Shown here in pieces: positions 21,001 to 27,484 of a DNA stretch of 39,552 nucleotides; the first letter of the stretch is position 1, and each line of letters opens with the position of its first letter. The translations under genes were made by a program, and so were the position numbers. Source of the stretch: an uncultured Granulosicoccaceae bacterium (GTDB taxonomy: Bacteria; Pseudomonadota; Gammaproteobacteria; Granulosicoccales; Granulosicoccaceae); the NCBI GenBank assembly GCA_937981955.1, contig CALJNA010000155.1:1-39552 (forward strand). The letters are read 5' to 3'. The notes beneath the pieces were generated by a model. That model was not told where the DNA came from. It was given only the letters and a program-made list of their open reading frames with translations, and made no database searches.

Positions 21001-24000
21001 GGTGATGGAAACCTTGTCGACAACGGGGATGGCACCTGGGATTTAAACATTCCCACACCACTCACTGACAATACCTACCCGGTCACCGTGACCGTTATAG
21101 ATGCTGCCGGTAATTCAAGTACCGATGTGACGTCAGCAGAACTTGTTATCGATACGACCGACCCGGTTACACCCACCGTTTTATCGCAGATAACCAACAA
21201 CAACACACCCGTGATTGAAGGTACAGCAACCATTGCAGCTGGCGAAACACTGACCGTTACGGTTGATGGCTCCACCTATACAGCCGGCGATGGTGACCTG
21301 GTAGACAACGGTGATGGAACATGGGCGCTCACTATTCCTGCAGCACTTGCTGACGGACCTTACGATGTAGCCGCTGCTGTTACCGATACCGCCGGCAATG
21401 TATCAAGCGATGTGACACTATCGGAACTGATCATCGATACCGTCGCACCGGTTGTACCAACAGTCCAGCCACAAACAACCAACAACACATCGCCAACAAT
21501 AACCGGCACGGCAACTGTTGCACCGGGAGAAACCTTAACTGTAACGGTTGATGGCACCACTTATACCGCAGGTGATGGCAACCTGACCGACAACGGGGAC
21601 GGAACCTGGACACTCTCCCTACCGTTACCGCTAAGTGAAGGTAGCTTTGATATTACAGCAACCGTTACCGACCCTGCCGGTAACATAATAAGTGATACCA
21701 GCGCTGGTGAGTTGACTATCGACATAACCGCACCTGTTGCACCTGGTGTCACCAGTCAGATTACTGCTAATGCAACACCCACCATTGAAGGAACGGCAAC
21801 CATTGGCGCTGGAGAAACACTGAGCGTTGAAGTCGATGGCGTGGTTTATACAGCAGGTGATGGAAATCTGATTGATAACGGCGATGGCACCTGGGCACTC
21901 ACTATTCCAGCTGCCAATAGCTTGTTAGAGAATACTTATCAGGTCATAGCCACCGTAACTGATGCAGCTGGTAACAGCGCGACCGACCCAGGCGTTAATG
22001 ATCTGTTGGTTGACTTCACGGCACCAGCGGCCCCGGGTGTGACCAGTCAAACAACCAATAACACCACACCGACCATAACAGGCACGGCAACCGTTGCGCT
22101 TGATGAAATACTCACCGTTGAAGTTAATGGTGTTGTCTATACAGCGGGTGATGGAAATTTGAGTGATAACGGCGATGGCACATGGACACTGTTTATTCCA
22201 ACACCGTTAACAGAAGGCTTATACGATGTTACCGCCACGGTGACAGATGCTGCAGGCAATATTAGCACCGACCCCAGCTCCGGCGAATTGTTGATAGACA
22301 CAACTGCACCAACAACACCAACCACAGCGCCATTGACCACCAGCAATACATCACCAATGATTTCAGGCACTGCAAATGCTGGCCCGGGCGAGACCCTGAC
22401 GGTTACCGTTGATGGAGTAACTTACACAGCAGGTGACGGAAATCTTGTGGACAATGGCGATGGCACATGGACACTAAGCATTCCAACATCGTTGCCAGAA
22501 GGTACCTACGATGTGGTTGCAACCGTAACCGATGCAGCCGGAAACGTTAGCACCGATACCAACGCCGGTGAGCTGGTTATCGACACCACAACACCTGTCA
22601 TACCAACCGTTACAGCACAAACCAGCGGCACTGCGACACCCACTGTTTCAGGTACCGCAACGCTCGCTCCAGGTGAAACACTAACCGTTGAGGTTAATGG
22701 AGTGGTTTATACCGTAGGTGATGGTAATTTGATCGACAACGGAGACGGAACCTGGAACTTATCCATCCCGACGCCACTTAGCGATAACACCTATTCGGTC
22801 ACCGTTAACGTTATCGATGCTGCCGGTAATTCAACTACGGATATAACGTCAGCCGAACTGGTAATAGACACAACTGTGCCAGCCACACCCACCGTGGTTT
22901 CGCAGGTTACTAACGACACTACACCGGTCGTCGAAGGAACGGCAAGCGTGGCTCCAGGCGAGACGTTAACGGTTAGCGTGAATGGCACTACCTATATCGC
23001 AGGCGATGGCAATTTAGTCGATAACGGTGATGGCACATGGACGCTAAGCATACTTACTGCATTGCCAGAGGGTGCTTACGATATTGTTGCAACCGTTACA
23101 GATATAGCTGGAAACGTGAGTACCGATACCAATGCTGGTGAGCTGGTTATCGATACCACATCACCCGTTGCGCCGGGTGTCACCAGTCAGGTAAGCGCAA
23201 GCGGTACACCGGTCATTGAAGGCACGGTAAGCCTTGCCGCCGGAGAAACACTCAGCGTTGAAGTGAATGGTGAAGTCTACACAGCAGGCGATGGCAATTT
23301 AGTCGTTAATGCTGATGGCACATGGACGTTAACCATTCCGCAAAGCAACAGCCTTACCGAAGGCAGCTACGAAGTGACGGCTACAGTAACAGACGCCGCT
23401 GGCAACAGCTCGGTGGATGCAGGCATTGACGAATTGTTGATAGACTTTACCGCACCAGCTGCACCGGGAGTAACCAGCTTAACAACCAACAACACCACAC
23501 CCGTCATTGAAGGTACGGCAACGCTTGCACCTGGCGAAACACTAACGGTCGAAGTCAATGGTGTTGTGTACACTGCTGGGGATGGCAACCTTGTTGATAA
23601 TGGAGACGGCACCTGGACACTGACGATACCAACCCCACTACCGGAAGGTTCTTATGATGTTGTTGCCACAGTCACTGACAGTGCGGGCAATACCACAACC
23701 GACCCAAGCGCAAGCGAACTGCTAATCGATACCACGAATCCGACTGCACCAACCGCCACGCCTCAAACAAGCACTGATTCATCGCCTGTTGTATCAGGCA
23801 CGGCCAACGTTGGGCCGGATGAAATACTCAGCGTTACGATTAACGGCGTTACCTATACCGCCGGCGATGGCAATCTGGTCGACAATGGCGATGGCACATG
23901 GGCCTTAACATTGCCGTTGTCACTACCAGATGGCACCTATGACGTAACGACAACCATTACAGATGAAGCTGGCAACAGCACCAGTGACTCCGGAAACGGC

Positions 24001-25338
24001 GAACTGGTTATTGATAGCACACCGCCAGATGCTCCCACAGCTGAGTCGCTGACAACAACAAATACAACGCCAGCAATAACAGGCACCGCCGATGTTAGTC
24101 CGGGCGATACGCTTAGCGTTACCGTTGATGGCATAACCTACACTGCTGGCGATGGCAGCCTGACAGATAATGGTGATGGTACATGGACACTTAATATTCC
24201 ATTCGACCTTCCAGTGGGTAACTACACTGTGCAGGTTGCACTAACCGATGCAGCTGGCAATACATCTACTGGAGAGCCGGCTCAACTCACTATTGAAGCG
24301 GCTGAAATTATCGTTGCACAGGCCGATTTCGATGGCGATGGTGTCCCAGATGCACTGGACCTTGATGATGACAATGACGGCATTCCCGACACGTCCGAAG
24401 GCCTGAGCGATACCGACGGAGACGGACAACCTGACTATCAGGATCTCGATAGTGACAATGATGGCATCAGCGACATTATCGAAGTAATGGGAGATGACAT
24501 TGATAACAACTATACCGTTGATAACTTTGTTGATGAAAACAACAATGGTCTGTCAGATGAACTAGAAGCTGTACCCTTTGTGCTGGTCGATACCGATCAT
24601 GATCTGATTGCCGACTTCCGTGATCTTGATTCTGACAATGATGGTCTGACCGACGCATTGGAAAGCGGTGGTGCAGATGCCGATCATGACGGTCATATCG
24701 ACGCATTTGCCGATAATGATAATAACGGTGCCGACGATGCAAGCCAGAATAACGGCCCGGCTGGTCGCGATAGTGATGGGGATGGGGTGCCAAATCGTCT
24801 TGACCTGGATACCGACAATGATGCGCTGTTCGATCTGGTAGAGGCCGGCACATTGGACGCAAACAATGACGGCATACTGGACTCCATGCTCGATACAGAC
24901 CTTGATGGCATACCAGACAGTGTCGATGTGGATACAAGCAATGGTAACGATACCAACGGCAACGGTATTGATGACCAATTCGACTTTAGTGTTGTTGGCG
25001 GTGCAGACACAGACTCGGACGGAATCGCGGACCAGTTTGACCCGGACGCAGATGGAGATGGTTTTGCCGATGATGTATCAAATAGCCCATCGCTTGGCCA
25101 GGGGCTACCTGATAGCAACGGTAATGGCGTGGCCGATGTATTAGAACCAAACCCGGGTGCTGCCACTGACATTTCTCAATCGGGCAAAGTTCGAACCGGA
25201 CTGGCTGGCAGTGGCTGCAGCGTTGGTAATCATCACACAACTAAGATGGATCCGACACTGATGTTGCTTATTTTGATTAGTTTCTTCTACCTGTTGCGAA
25301 GTATACGAATTAGTATTGTTGACCCAAACCGCAGGTAA
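12022..25338 (+). CDS. Giant secreted Ig-repeat surface protein with C-terminal sorting signal
   Basis: This is one uninterrupted 4438-codon frame. Residues 1-40 are a signal peptide (hydrophobic LHLAFAALMFAVPAFA, cleavage near 39/40). Residues 41-130 resemble a cadherin-like/tandem-95 domain. About 130-700 match nothing I know but contain one module three times (near 186-259, 329-407 and 512-580). About 700-850 look like an RTX-adhesin Ig-like unit. Residues 856-4092 are 34 tandem Ig-like units of 95 or 97 residues. About 4095-4380 are Asp-rich TSP3-type calcium-binding repeats (DxDxDGxPD). The C-terminus has GSGCS (Cys4399), a short hydrophobic helix from DPTL (4410-4427) and an Arg cluster. 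This resembles the MYXO/JDVT-CTERM signals processed by myxosortase-type intramembrane proteases. It is probably an adhesin or surface fibre made rigid by calcium. No type I secretion genes, protease or catalytic domain were found nearby. Confidence 0.9.
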   Translation: MSAQKRISNKSVETGVMHRGLIQLHLAFAALMFAVPAFAAPIAVDDEVAVPSNTTVFANDLSANDTSVATDTYSITVAPANGTATLTADGLLDYTPNIGFASLDSLTYSIDDGAGGIDTATVTLNVVLTSDFLTPANDFIIGQEDVPTPLNLSVDPSLNFGGTLQDLIGVDALYRDETGAGTPVASTIPTGTTGINIIGYATRNVDTSVADDQNDDYTLFTVNVDLREGTYSGRLTYSVNPNQGNNTIDQYTWINVPLGQSVLSDTSYVSGYWTGDADALVEIVSGEIRITETIPLQIAYHVEYMTADGDSTDFISASGDVQPPNDSQSTFSIPADLEPADGSKHGYLVLTGNSAANGSNFAHEHKGFSRLVVDLESNTVSGVVASERGELDTLVTTWAFVDYPLIDLRDTPAATPVAITASTATIVGDTTATVGVGVEDDPTVYIDASGDLIVDRDADHAAAFTTMFTNEYYKRTGLSSIASFVGVESDTTLFDSNPIDGVDPDGKAVNLQTFDIPASSSIGIIQMSWQTIGGSSHNENVGYGFAVIDLNTETSSGSITFSRTTTPDLVAWQDVPINTTMFGATAGGVDLYQSNKTSGTFTDGYPETARFTLVDNGDGTRTLEFSATSTAGGNNAYADYLGTAQVSWLGSEPFRVEGVPIEGILSHGSPVGGGGWEVDFEDIPLLTISTDEHGTGELRLDLVLSSTGELDTVIVHVEPVVDPPVLTVPDVVGYVNNPVTLGISVGDSLDIDGSETQLQTLSLSGVPSTVTLSASAGTVTNFGGGNWEVDTAALASLQASGTNNVTATVTVSGTNIDTDDLDGDGVIEDSNNGAGVDELDIVTYQDTFELVLHDIPTVTSQVTNTGTPIISGTANVGTGETLSVLVNGITYTAGDGNLTDNGDGTWDLAIPGSDTIADGTYAITANLSHVNGGSGDDITLDELIIDTSAPVAPTVTSQTTSDATPAITGTATVGIGETLTVTVDGVTYTAGDGNLTDNADGTWTLAITTPLAEGTYDVTAAVTDTAGNTTVDASASELIVQATPLSTPTVVALTTTDTTPSLTGNAVVGTGDTLTVLVDGVTYTAGDGNLTYNSDGSWVLDIPAIMVDGTYEVVATVTDVFGNAYPDTSSDELVIDTTAPTIPTVTSQTTNNTTPIISGTATVGLGETLSVTVDGVTYTAGDGNLIDNGDGTWDLTVPTPLTEATYSVTATVTDAAGNLAIDTTASELIIDTTVPAIPTVVSQTTSNTTPTISGTAVVGSDEALSVSVAGSTYTAGDGNLVLNGDGTWDLFIPAPLADGNYSVTATVSDAAGNTSDDATALELTIDTIAPVTPTVASLSTNATSPVITGTATVSAGDTLSVSVNGTTYTAGDGYLVDNGDGTWALSIPVTLDEGTYDVTTTVTDAAGNATDDTTSGELIIDLTAPIAPGVTSLGTTDTTPVINGTATVSSGETLTVEVNGIIYTAGDGDLVINGDGTWALTIPATNLLAEGLYQVIARVTDAAGNSALDPGIDDLRVDLTAPLAPGVDSLTTNDTTPTIEGSAVVAPDETLTVEVNGITYTTGDGNLVDNGDGTWSLTIPTNTPEGSYDVTATVTDSVGNLNTDPSASELLIDTTAPVTPTTTPLVTSNTTPTLVGTANAGPGETLTVTVDGVTYTAGDGNLTDNGDGTWALAIPTPLADGSYEVIASVTDAAGNVSTDTNSNELLIDTLTPTAPTVNSLVTNNNLPVLSGTTSTAPGETLSVTVDGVTYIEGDGNLVVNADGTWNLSIPTANAMLDGTYDVIATVTDLAGNTTNDATVSELVIDTASPTIPTVVSQITSNTTPVISGTANVGVGETLNVTVDGVTYTAGDGNLVDNGDGTWDLTVPTPLTDSTYPVTVTVADVAGNSSDDVTTAELTIDTTPPVTPTVVSQSTNNNTPTISGTATVAAGETLSVTVDGATYIAGNGDLVDNGDGTWELIIPAPMADAVYEVIATVTDTAGNSTSDTSASELIIDTITPVVPTVTAQLTNDTTPVIEGTATVGAGETLNLNVGGITYTAGDGFLVDNGDGTWSLSIATAMPEGSYEVIATVTDTAGNISTDTSSTELIIDTTPPVLPTVVSQITNNNTPTISGTATVTPGDTLTVSVDGTTYTAGDGFLVDNGDGTWALAIPLPLAEGPYDVTTTVTDAAGNASTDSTAGELVIDLTAPIAPGVTSLATANDTPVIEGTATIGAGETLTVEINGVVYTAGDGNLVDNGDGTWALTIPGTDALLENLYQVVATVTDEAGNSASDPGVDDLLVDFTAPVSPGVTSLTTNNTTPTLNGTAIIAAGETLTVEVNGIIYTAGDGNLVDNGDGTWTLSIPVALAEAVYDVTATITDIAGNTSTDPSSSELLIDITAPTTPTATPLITSNTSPVISGTANAGPGETLTVTVDAVTYTAGDGNLVDNGDGTWDLTIPVALAEGIYDVTATVTDAAGNTSTDTGNGELQIDITDPVSPTVNNLVTNDSTPVLSGTTSSVAGETLSVSVDGVTYTAGDGNLVDNGDGTWDLTIPAANLIADGSYEVIATITDLAGNTSSDASATELTVDTTPPVIPTVVAQTTNNNTPTISGTATVGIGETLSVTVDGVTYTDGDGSLVDNGDGTWDLAVPTALSDNLYPVTVTVTDTAGNSVDDTTTTELVIDTSAPVTPTVTPLYTSNTTPTISGTATIAAGETLTVTVNGNIYTAGDGNLINNGDGTWVLNILAVTPEGVYDVVASVTDAAGNASTETTVGELTIDTTAPVVPSVVSQNTNDNTPLITGTATVASGETLSVTLAGVTYTAGDGNLIDNGDGTWNLTVPVALSDNTYPITVSVVDAAGNTSADTTTNELVIDTTAPVVPTVLSQITNVTTPLIEGTASVAAGETLTVTVDGITYTAGDGNLVDNGDGTWSLTIPAPLAEGIYDVVATVTDTAGNSSSDTSAGELTIDTTSPVVPGVTAQNTSSTTPTISGTATVAPGETLTVTVNGVTYTAGDGNLVDNGDGTWDLNIPTPLTDNTYPVTVTVIDAAGNSSTDVTSAELVIDTTDPVTPTVLSQITNNNTPVIEGTATIAAGETLTVTVDGSTYTAGDGDLVDNGDGTWALTIPAALADGPYDVAAAVTDTAGNVSSDVTLSELIIDTVAPVVPTVQPQTTNNTSPTITGTATVAPGETLTVTVDGTTYTAGDGNLTDNGDGTWTLSLPLPLSEGSFDITATVTDPAGNIISDTSAGELTIDITAPVAPGVTSQITANATPTIEGTATIGAGETLSVEVDGVVYTAGDGNLIDNGDGTWALTIPAANSLLENTYQVIATVTDAAGNSATDPGVNDLLVDFTAPAAPGVTSQTTNNTTPTITGTATVALDEILTVEVNGVVYTAGDGNLSDNGDGTWTLFIPTPLTEGLYDVTATVTDAAGNISTDPSSGELLIDTTAPTTPTTAPLTTSNTSPMISGTANAGPGETLTVTVDGVTYTAGDGNLVDNGDGTWTLSIPTSLPEGTYDVVATVTDAAGNVSTDTNAGELVIDTTTPVIPTVTAQTSGTATPTVSGTATLAPGETLTVEVNGVVYTVGDGNLIDNGDGTWNLSIPTPLSDNTYSVTVNVIDAAGNSTTDITSAELVIDTTVPATPTVVSQVTNDTTPVVEGTASVAPGETLTVSVNGTTYIAGDGNLVDNGDGTWTLSILTALPEGAYDIVATVTDIAGNVSTDTNAGELVIDTTSPVAPGVTSQVSASGTPVIEGTVSLAAGETLSVEVNGEVYTAGDGNLVVNADGTWTLTIPQSNSLTEGSYEVTATVTDAAGNSSVDAGIDELLIDFTAPAAPGVTSLTTNNTTPVIEGTATLAPGETLTVEVNGVVYTAGDGNLVDNGDGTWTLTIPTPLPEGSYDVVATVTDSAGNTTTDPSASELLIDTTNPTAPTATPQTSTDSSPVVSGTANVGPDEILSVTINGVTYTAGDGNLVDNGDGTWALTLPLSLPDGTYDVTTTITDEAGNSTSDSGNGELVIDSTPPDAPTAESLTTTNTTPAITGTADVSPGDTLSVTVDGITYTAGDGSLTDNGDGTWTLNIPFDLPVGNYTVQVALTDAAGNTSTGEPAQLTIEAAEIIVAQADFDGDGVPDALDLDDDNDGIPDTSEGLSDTDGDGQPDYQDLDSDNDGISDIIEVMGDDIDNNYTVDNFVDENNNGLSDELEAVPFVLVDTDHDLIADFRDLDSDNDGLTDALESGGADADHDGHIDAFADNDNNGADDASQNNGPAGRDSDGDGVPNRLDLDTDNDALFDLVEAGTLDANNDGILDSMLDTDLDGIPDSVDVDTSNGNDTNGNGIDDQFDFSVVGGADTDSDGIADQFDPDADGDGFADDVSNSPSLGQGLPDSNGNGVADVLEPNPGAATDISQSGKVRTGLAGSGCSVGNHHTTKMDPTLMLLILISFFYLLRSIRISIVDPNRR
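14587..24297 (+). repeat. 34 in-frame tandem repeats, 285 or 291 bp each
   Basis: Units follow one another without linkers. Each has the pattern TPxIxGTA, GETLxVxVxG, YTAGDGNLxDNGDGTW, Y.V.A.VTDxAGN and ELxIDTTAP. Most are 95 residues. Units 7, 10, 15, 18, 26 and 31 carry a two-residue insert before the conserved Tyr and are 97. Units 7-11 match 15-19 one for one, giving an eight-unit super-period, and 26-28 and 31-33 repeat parts of it. The first and last units are more divergent. At DNA level the copies differ by many synonymous changes, so the amino-acid pattern is kept while the nucleotide pattern drifts. Confidence 0.95.
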
Positions 25339-25379
25339 TGCTCAGGCCCGATAATAGCCCCGTACACAACTGAAAATAT

Positions 25380-25404
25380 ATAAACAGCTTGGCTGTATAT
25401 GGGG
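25380..25404 (+). promoter_or_regulatory. Short inverted repeat next to the BON gene ribosome site
   Basis: ATAAACAGC (25380-25388) and GCTGTATAT (25392-25400) pair around TTG with one A/A mismatch. GGGG at 25401-25404, the ribosome site for the gene starting at 25412, follows directly. It may be a small hairpin affecting translation or an operator; neither is shown. Confidence 0.35.
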
Positions 25405-25411
25405 TAAAACA

Positions 25412-25696
25412 ATGAGAACGAAAGAACGAGTATCTACTGACCAGAACAGTCAGGCGATTGAAGCCAAAGTCTGTAGCTCAAATTCCGACTCGGTTGCAGT
25501 TATAAGAAGTATGGTCAATCGACGTATACAATCGGCTATCGGTTACCGCTCTTTGATAGTGGTGGAGTGTAAAGACGGTATTGTTACTTTAAACGGACAT
25601 TTTTCGTCTCTGCAGGATAAGCAAAGGGCCCTGCGCGCAGCAATCACAAACCCGTGTGTCAGCGGCGTTGTTAATAATGCGACAATTCTGGATTAA
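25412..25696 (+). CDS. Small BON-domain protein without signal peptide
   Basis: This 94-residue protein has a BON domain over about residues 27-92. The core GIVTLNGHFSSLQDKQRALRA matches the BON pattern of a hydrophobic strand, a Gly turn and a helix. BON domains of OsmY type bind membranes or phospholipids in the periplasm. Here there is no N-terminal hydrophobic segment, so the protein should stay in the cytoplasm unless exported another way. It contains two cysteines, unusual for this family. It lies 73 bases after the giant surface-protein gene on the same strand and may be co-transcribed. The function is unknown, and any link to the giant protein rests only on proximity. Confidence 0.75.
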   Translation: MRTKERVSTDQNSQAIEAKVCSSNSDSVAVIRSMVNRRIQSAIGYRSLIVVECKDGIVTLNGHFSSLQDKQRALRAAITNPCVSGVVNNATILD

Positions 25697-25788
25697 ACTA
25701 TTAGCATGAGGTTGATCCACTGGTTTGATATTGAGTTGGTAGTCTGAAATTGAACTAGTAATCTGAGATTACCAGCGCAACTTTCCGA

Positions 25789-26838
25789 TCAGGACTTCTC
25801 CAGCGCCAGCAAATCGCGCTTCGTATCAACACCCCATCGATAACCACCAATACCACCGTCACCGCGTAAAACACGGTGACACGGCACCAATATAGCCACT
25901 CTGTTTTTCGCGCACGCTGACGCAGCTGCACGCACGGCACTCGGCTTGTCAATACCGATGGCAACGTCGCTGTAGCTAACCACGTCACCACTGGCAATGG
26001 TTTGTAAAAACTGCCAGACACGCAGTTGAAACGCTGTGCCACGTAAATCCACCGGTATATCGGGCAACGGTTGATCTGCCAGCAGGTATTGTTCAATTTG
26101 TTGAAACCACATATCAATATGAGCATGATCTGAAGCACGATTAATTGCCGCGTCAGGAAATTCTGCTTTCAGCAATTCTTCCAGTTCATTCTCAGTGTCG
26201 CCGAACATAGCGAAACACACACCTTGTTCTGTTGCCGCGAGCATCAGCAAACCTAGCTGGGTTTTACCCGAAACATAGTAAATAGTTTCCCCTTCCGCCC
26301 CTTTCCTGTAGGCACCGGGCGTCATACCAAGTTGATCGTTTGAATTGTCATAGACTCGGCTGGTTGACCCGTAGCCTGCGGCGTAGAGGGCATCGGTTAC
26401 TGAGTCCGCATCTCGCAGTAGTGATTTAAATTGTTGTTGTCTGATACCGTTCTGAAATGCTTTTGGTGACAAGCCAAACGTTGCGCTAAACGCTTTCTGT
26501 AAATGAGCTGACGACAATTCAAACCGGTCCGACAGCATCGACAGCGTTATTTTTTCGTCCGAGTGTGCTTCGATGTAGCGTGCTACATCGACCATTTTAT
26601 TCTGACTTTGCTGACGCTCAGGCTTGCATCGTTTACATGCTCGGAAACCGGCAGAAACGGCGCTGCCAGCATTATCAAAAAAACGCAGATTTTCTGGCTT
26701 TGCCTGGCGCGACGTACACGATGGGCGACAGAAAATGCCGGTGGTAACAACGCCGAACAAGAAGCGACCATCATAGGCCGCATTTCGCGCCAGAACAGCC
26801 TCCCGGGCTTCCGCTTCATTTATGGTTGTCATGCTCAT
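25789..26838 (-). CDS. ada: Ada: methylphosphotriester sensor, AraC regulator and O6-methylguanine methyltransferase
   Basis: From the ATG at 26838 the protein has 349 residues, close to E. coli Ada (354). The N-terminal zinc domain has all four cysteines (C37, C41, C68, C71), of which C37 should accept the methyl group from DNA phosphotriesters. An AraC-type HTH follows (about 85-175). The C-terminal methyltransferase has PCHRV with acceptor Cys320 and the following GGIGGYRWG. It repairs alkylated DNA and, once methylated, activates its own regulon. The frame stays open to 27036, but the added residues lack family features. ATGs exist at 26838 and 26832. An AGGAGG lies 15 bases before 26838, longer than usual, so the exact start is uncertain. 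It is divergent from a BON gene. Confidence 0.93.
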   Translation of the reverse strand: MSMTTINEAEAREAVLARNAAYDGRFLFGVVTTGIFCRPSCTSRQAKPENLRFFDNAGSAVSAGFRACKRCKPERQQSQNKMVDVARYIEAHSDEKITLSMLSDRFELSSAHLQKAFSATFGLSPKAFQNGIRQQQFKSLLRDADSVTDALYAAGYGSTSRVYDNSNDQLGMTPGAYRKGAEGETIYYVSGKTQLGLLMLAATEQGVCFAMFGDTENELEELLKAEFPDAAINRASDHAHIDMWFQQIEQYLLADQPLPDIPVDLRGTAFQLRVWQFLQTIASGDVVSYSDVAIGIDKPSAVRAAASACAKNRVAILVPCHRVLRGDGGIGGYRWGVDTKRDLLALEKS

Positions 26839-27063
26839 GAGGCTCAGTATAAGCCTCCTGACGCTCCAAACCTTTCCGATTCTTGCGCTCAATTTCAAAA
26901 AAGTGAGCTGTCTCAATAGAGAATGTGCTTTTTCTCGCTGGTTTACAAAAGCGTATATTTGCCGCAACACTGCGGAAAAGCTCAGGGCCGATACTGTTTT
27001 ACATGGAGACGCAATACCGCGCTTCCGTAAGAACATTATCTAATTTAATTTGAGGCTAATACT

Positions 27064-27336
27064 ATGAAAAACGTACTTAAATCTACCGCTGCTGTTATCG
27101 CTCTGACTGCTGTTTTTGCAGCACCGGCTTCTGCAATGATTTCACATGATGACCTGCGTCGTGATGTTCATTCAGCCCTGAACGCCGGCTCTAACGTGTT
27201 CGTTAATATAAACGACGGTGTGGTTACCCTGTCTGGTTACTACGCTGATGGCGTTGATCAAAATGCCGCTCTTGAAGTGGCTCGAAAGGCTGAAGGCGTG
27301 ACCGGTGTTATCAACCTTGCCACCCAAAACAACTAA
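27064..27336 (+). CDS. Secreted periplasmic BON-domain protein (OsmY-like)
   Basis: This 90-residue protein has a clear signal peptide (cleavage at ASA-24) and a single BON domain (about 28-88) with GVVTLSGYYADGVDQNAALEVA. It is a small periplasmic protein of the OsmY/BON class, a family tied to envelope stress and membrane association. GAGG lies about 8 bases before the ATG. It stands alone: ada is divergent upstream and a hairpin follows the stop. It resembles the BON protein at 25412 in domain type only; that one lacks a signal peptide and shows little identity. Confidence 0.9.
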   Translation: MKNVLKSTAAVIALTAVFAAPASAMISHDDLRRDVHSALNAGSNVFVNINDGVVTLSGYYADGVDQNAALEVARKAEGVTGVINLATQNN

Positions 27337-27367
27337 GCTTGACTGGTTCAAAGCAGTACCACGCAAC

Positions 27368-27393
27368 CAGGCTGGTGGATTTCCACCAGCCTG
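27368..27393 (+). terminator. Hairpin after the secreted BON gene
   Basis: CAGGCTGGTGGA (27368-27379) pairs perfectly with TCCACCAGCCTG (27382-27393), a 12-bp GC-rich stem 31 bases after the stop. The following bases are only moderately T-rich, so it may be a terminator or a 3'-stabilising hairpin. Confidence 0.65.
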
Positions 27394-27471
27394 ATTACGT
27401 ATTTCATGCTCATCTCGCTATATCGTACACACCTGCCGACTGTTACCATTAAGCCTTCGTATCTGAAGATC

Positions 27472-27477
27472 GGAGGA
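27472..27477 (+). promoter_or_regulatory. Strong ribosome-binding site for the transhydrogenase operon
   Basis: GGAGGA ends about 8 bases before the ATG at 27485 and fixes that start. It is one of the best Shine-Dalgarno matches in the window. Confidence 0.8.
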
Positions 27478-27484
27478 CCCTGTC

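Noticed and set aside
14311..24134. Many minus-strand open frames of 60-94 codons with similar sequences inside the giant gene
   Set aside because: They are antisense shadows of the repeat units; their likeness to each other only mirrors the repeated sense strand, and they have no ribosome sites of their own.
25380..25400. Inverted ACAGC/GCTGT repeat considered as a LexA (SOS) box
   Set aside because: The LexA consensus is CTGT, 8 bases, ACAG; here the half-sites are in the opposite orientation with a 3-base spacer.
26939..26975. Possible Ada-binding box (AAAGCG-like) between ada and the BON gene
   Set aside because: The match is partial and points toward the BON gene; too weak to call without footprinting or conservation.
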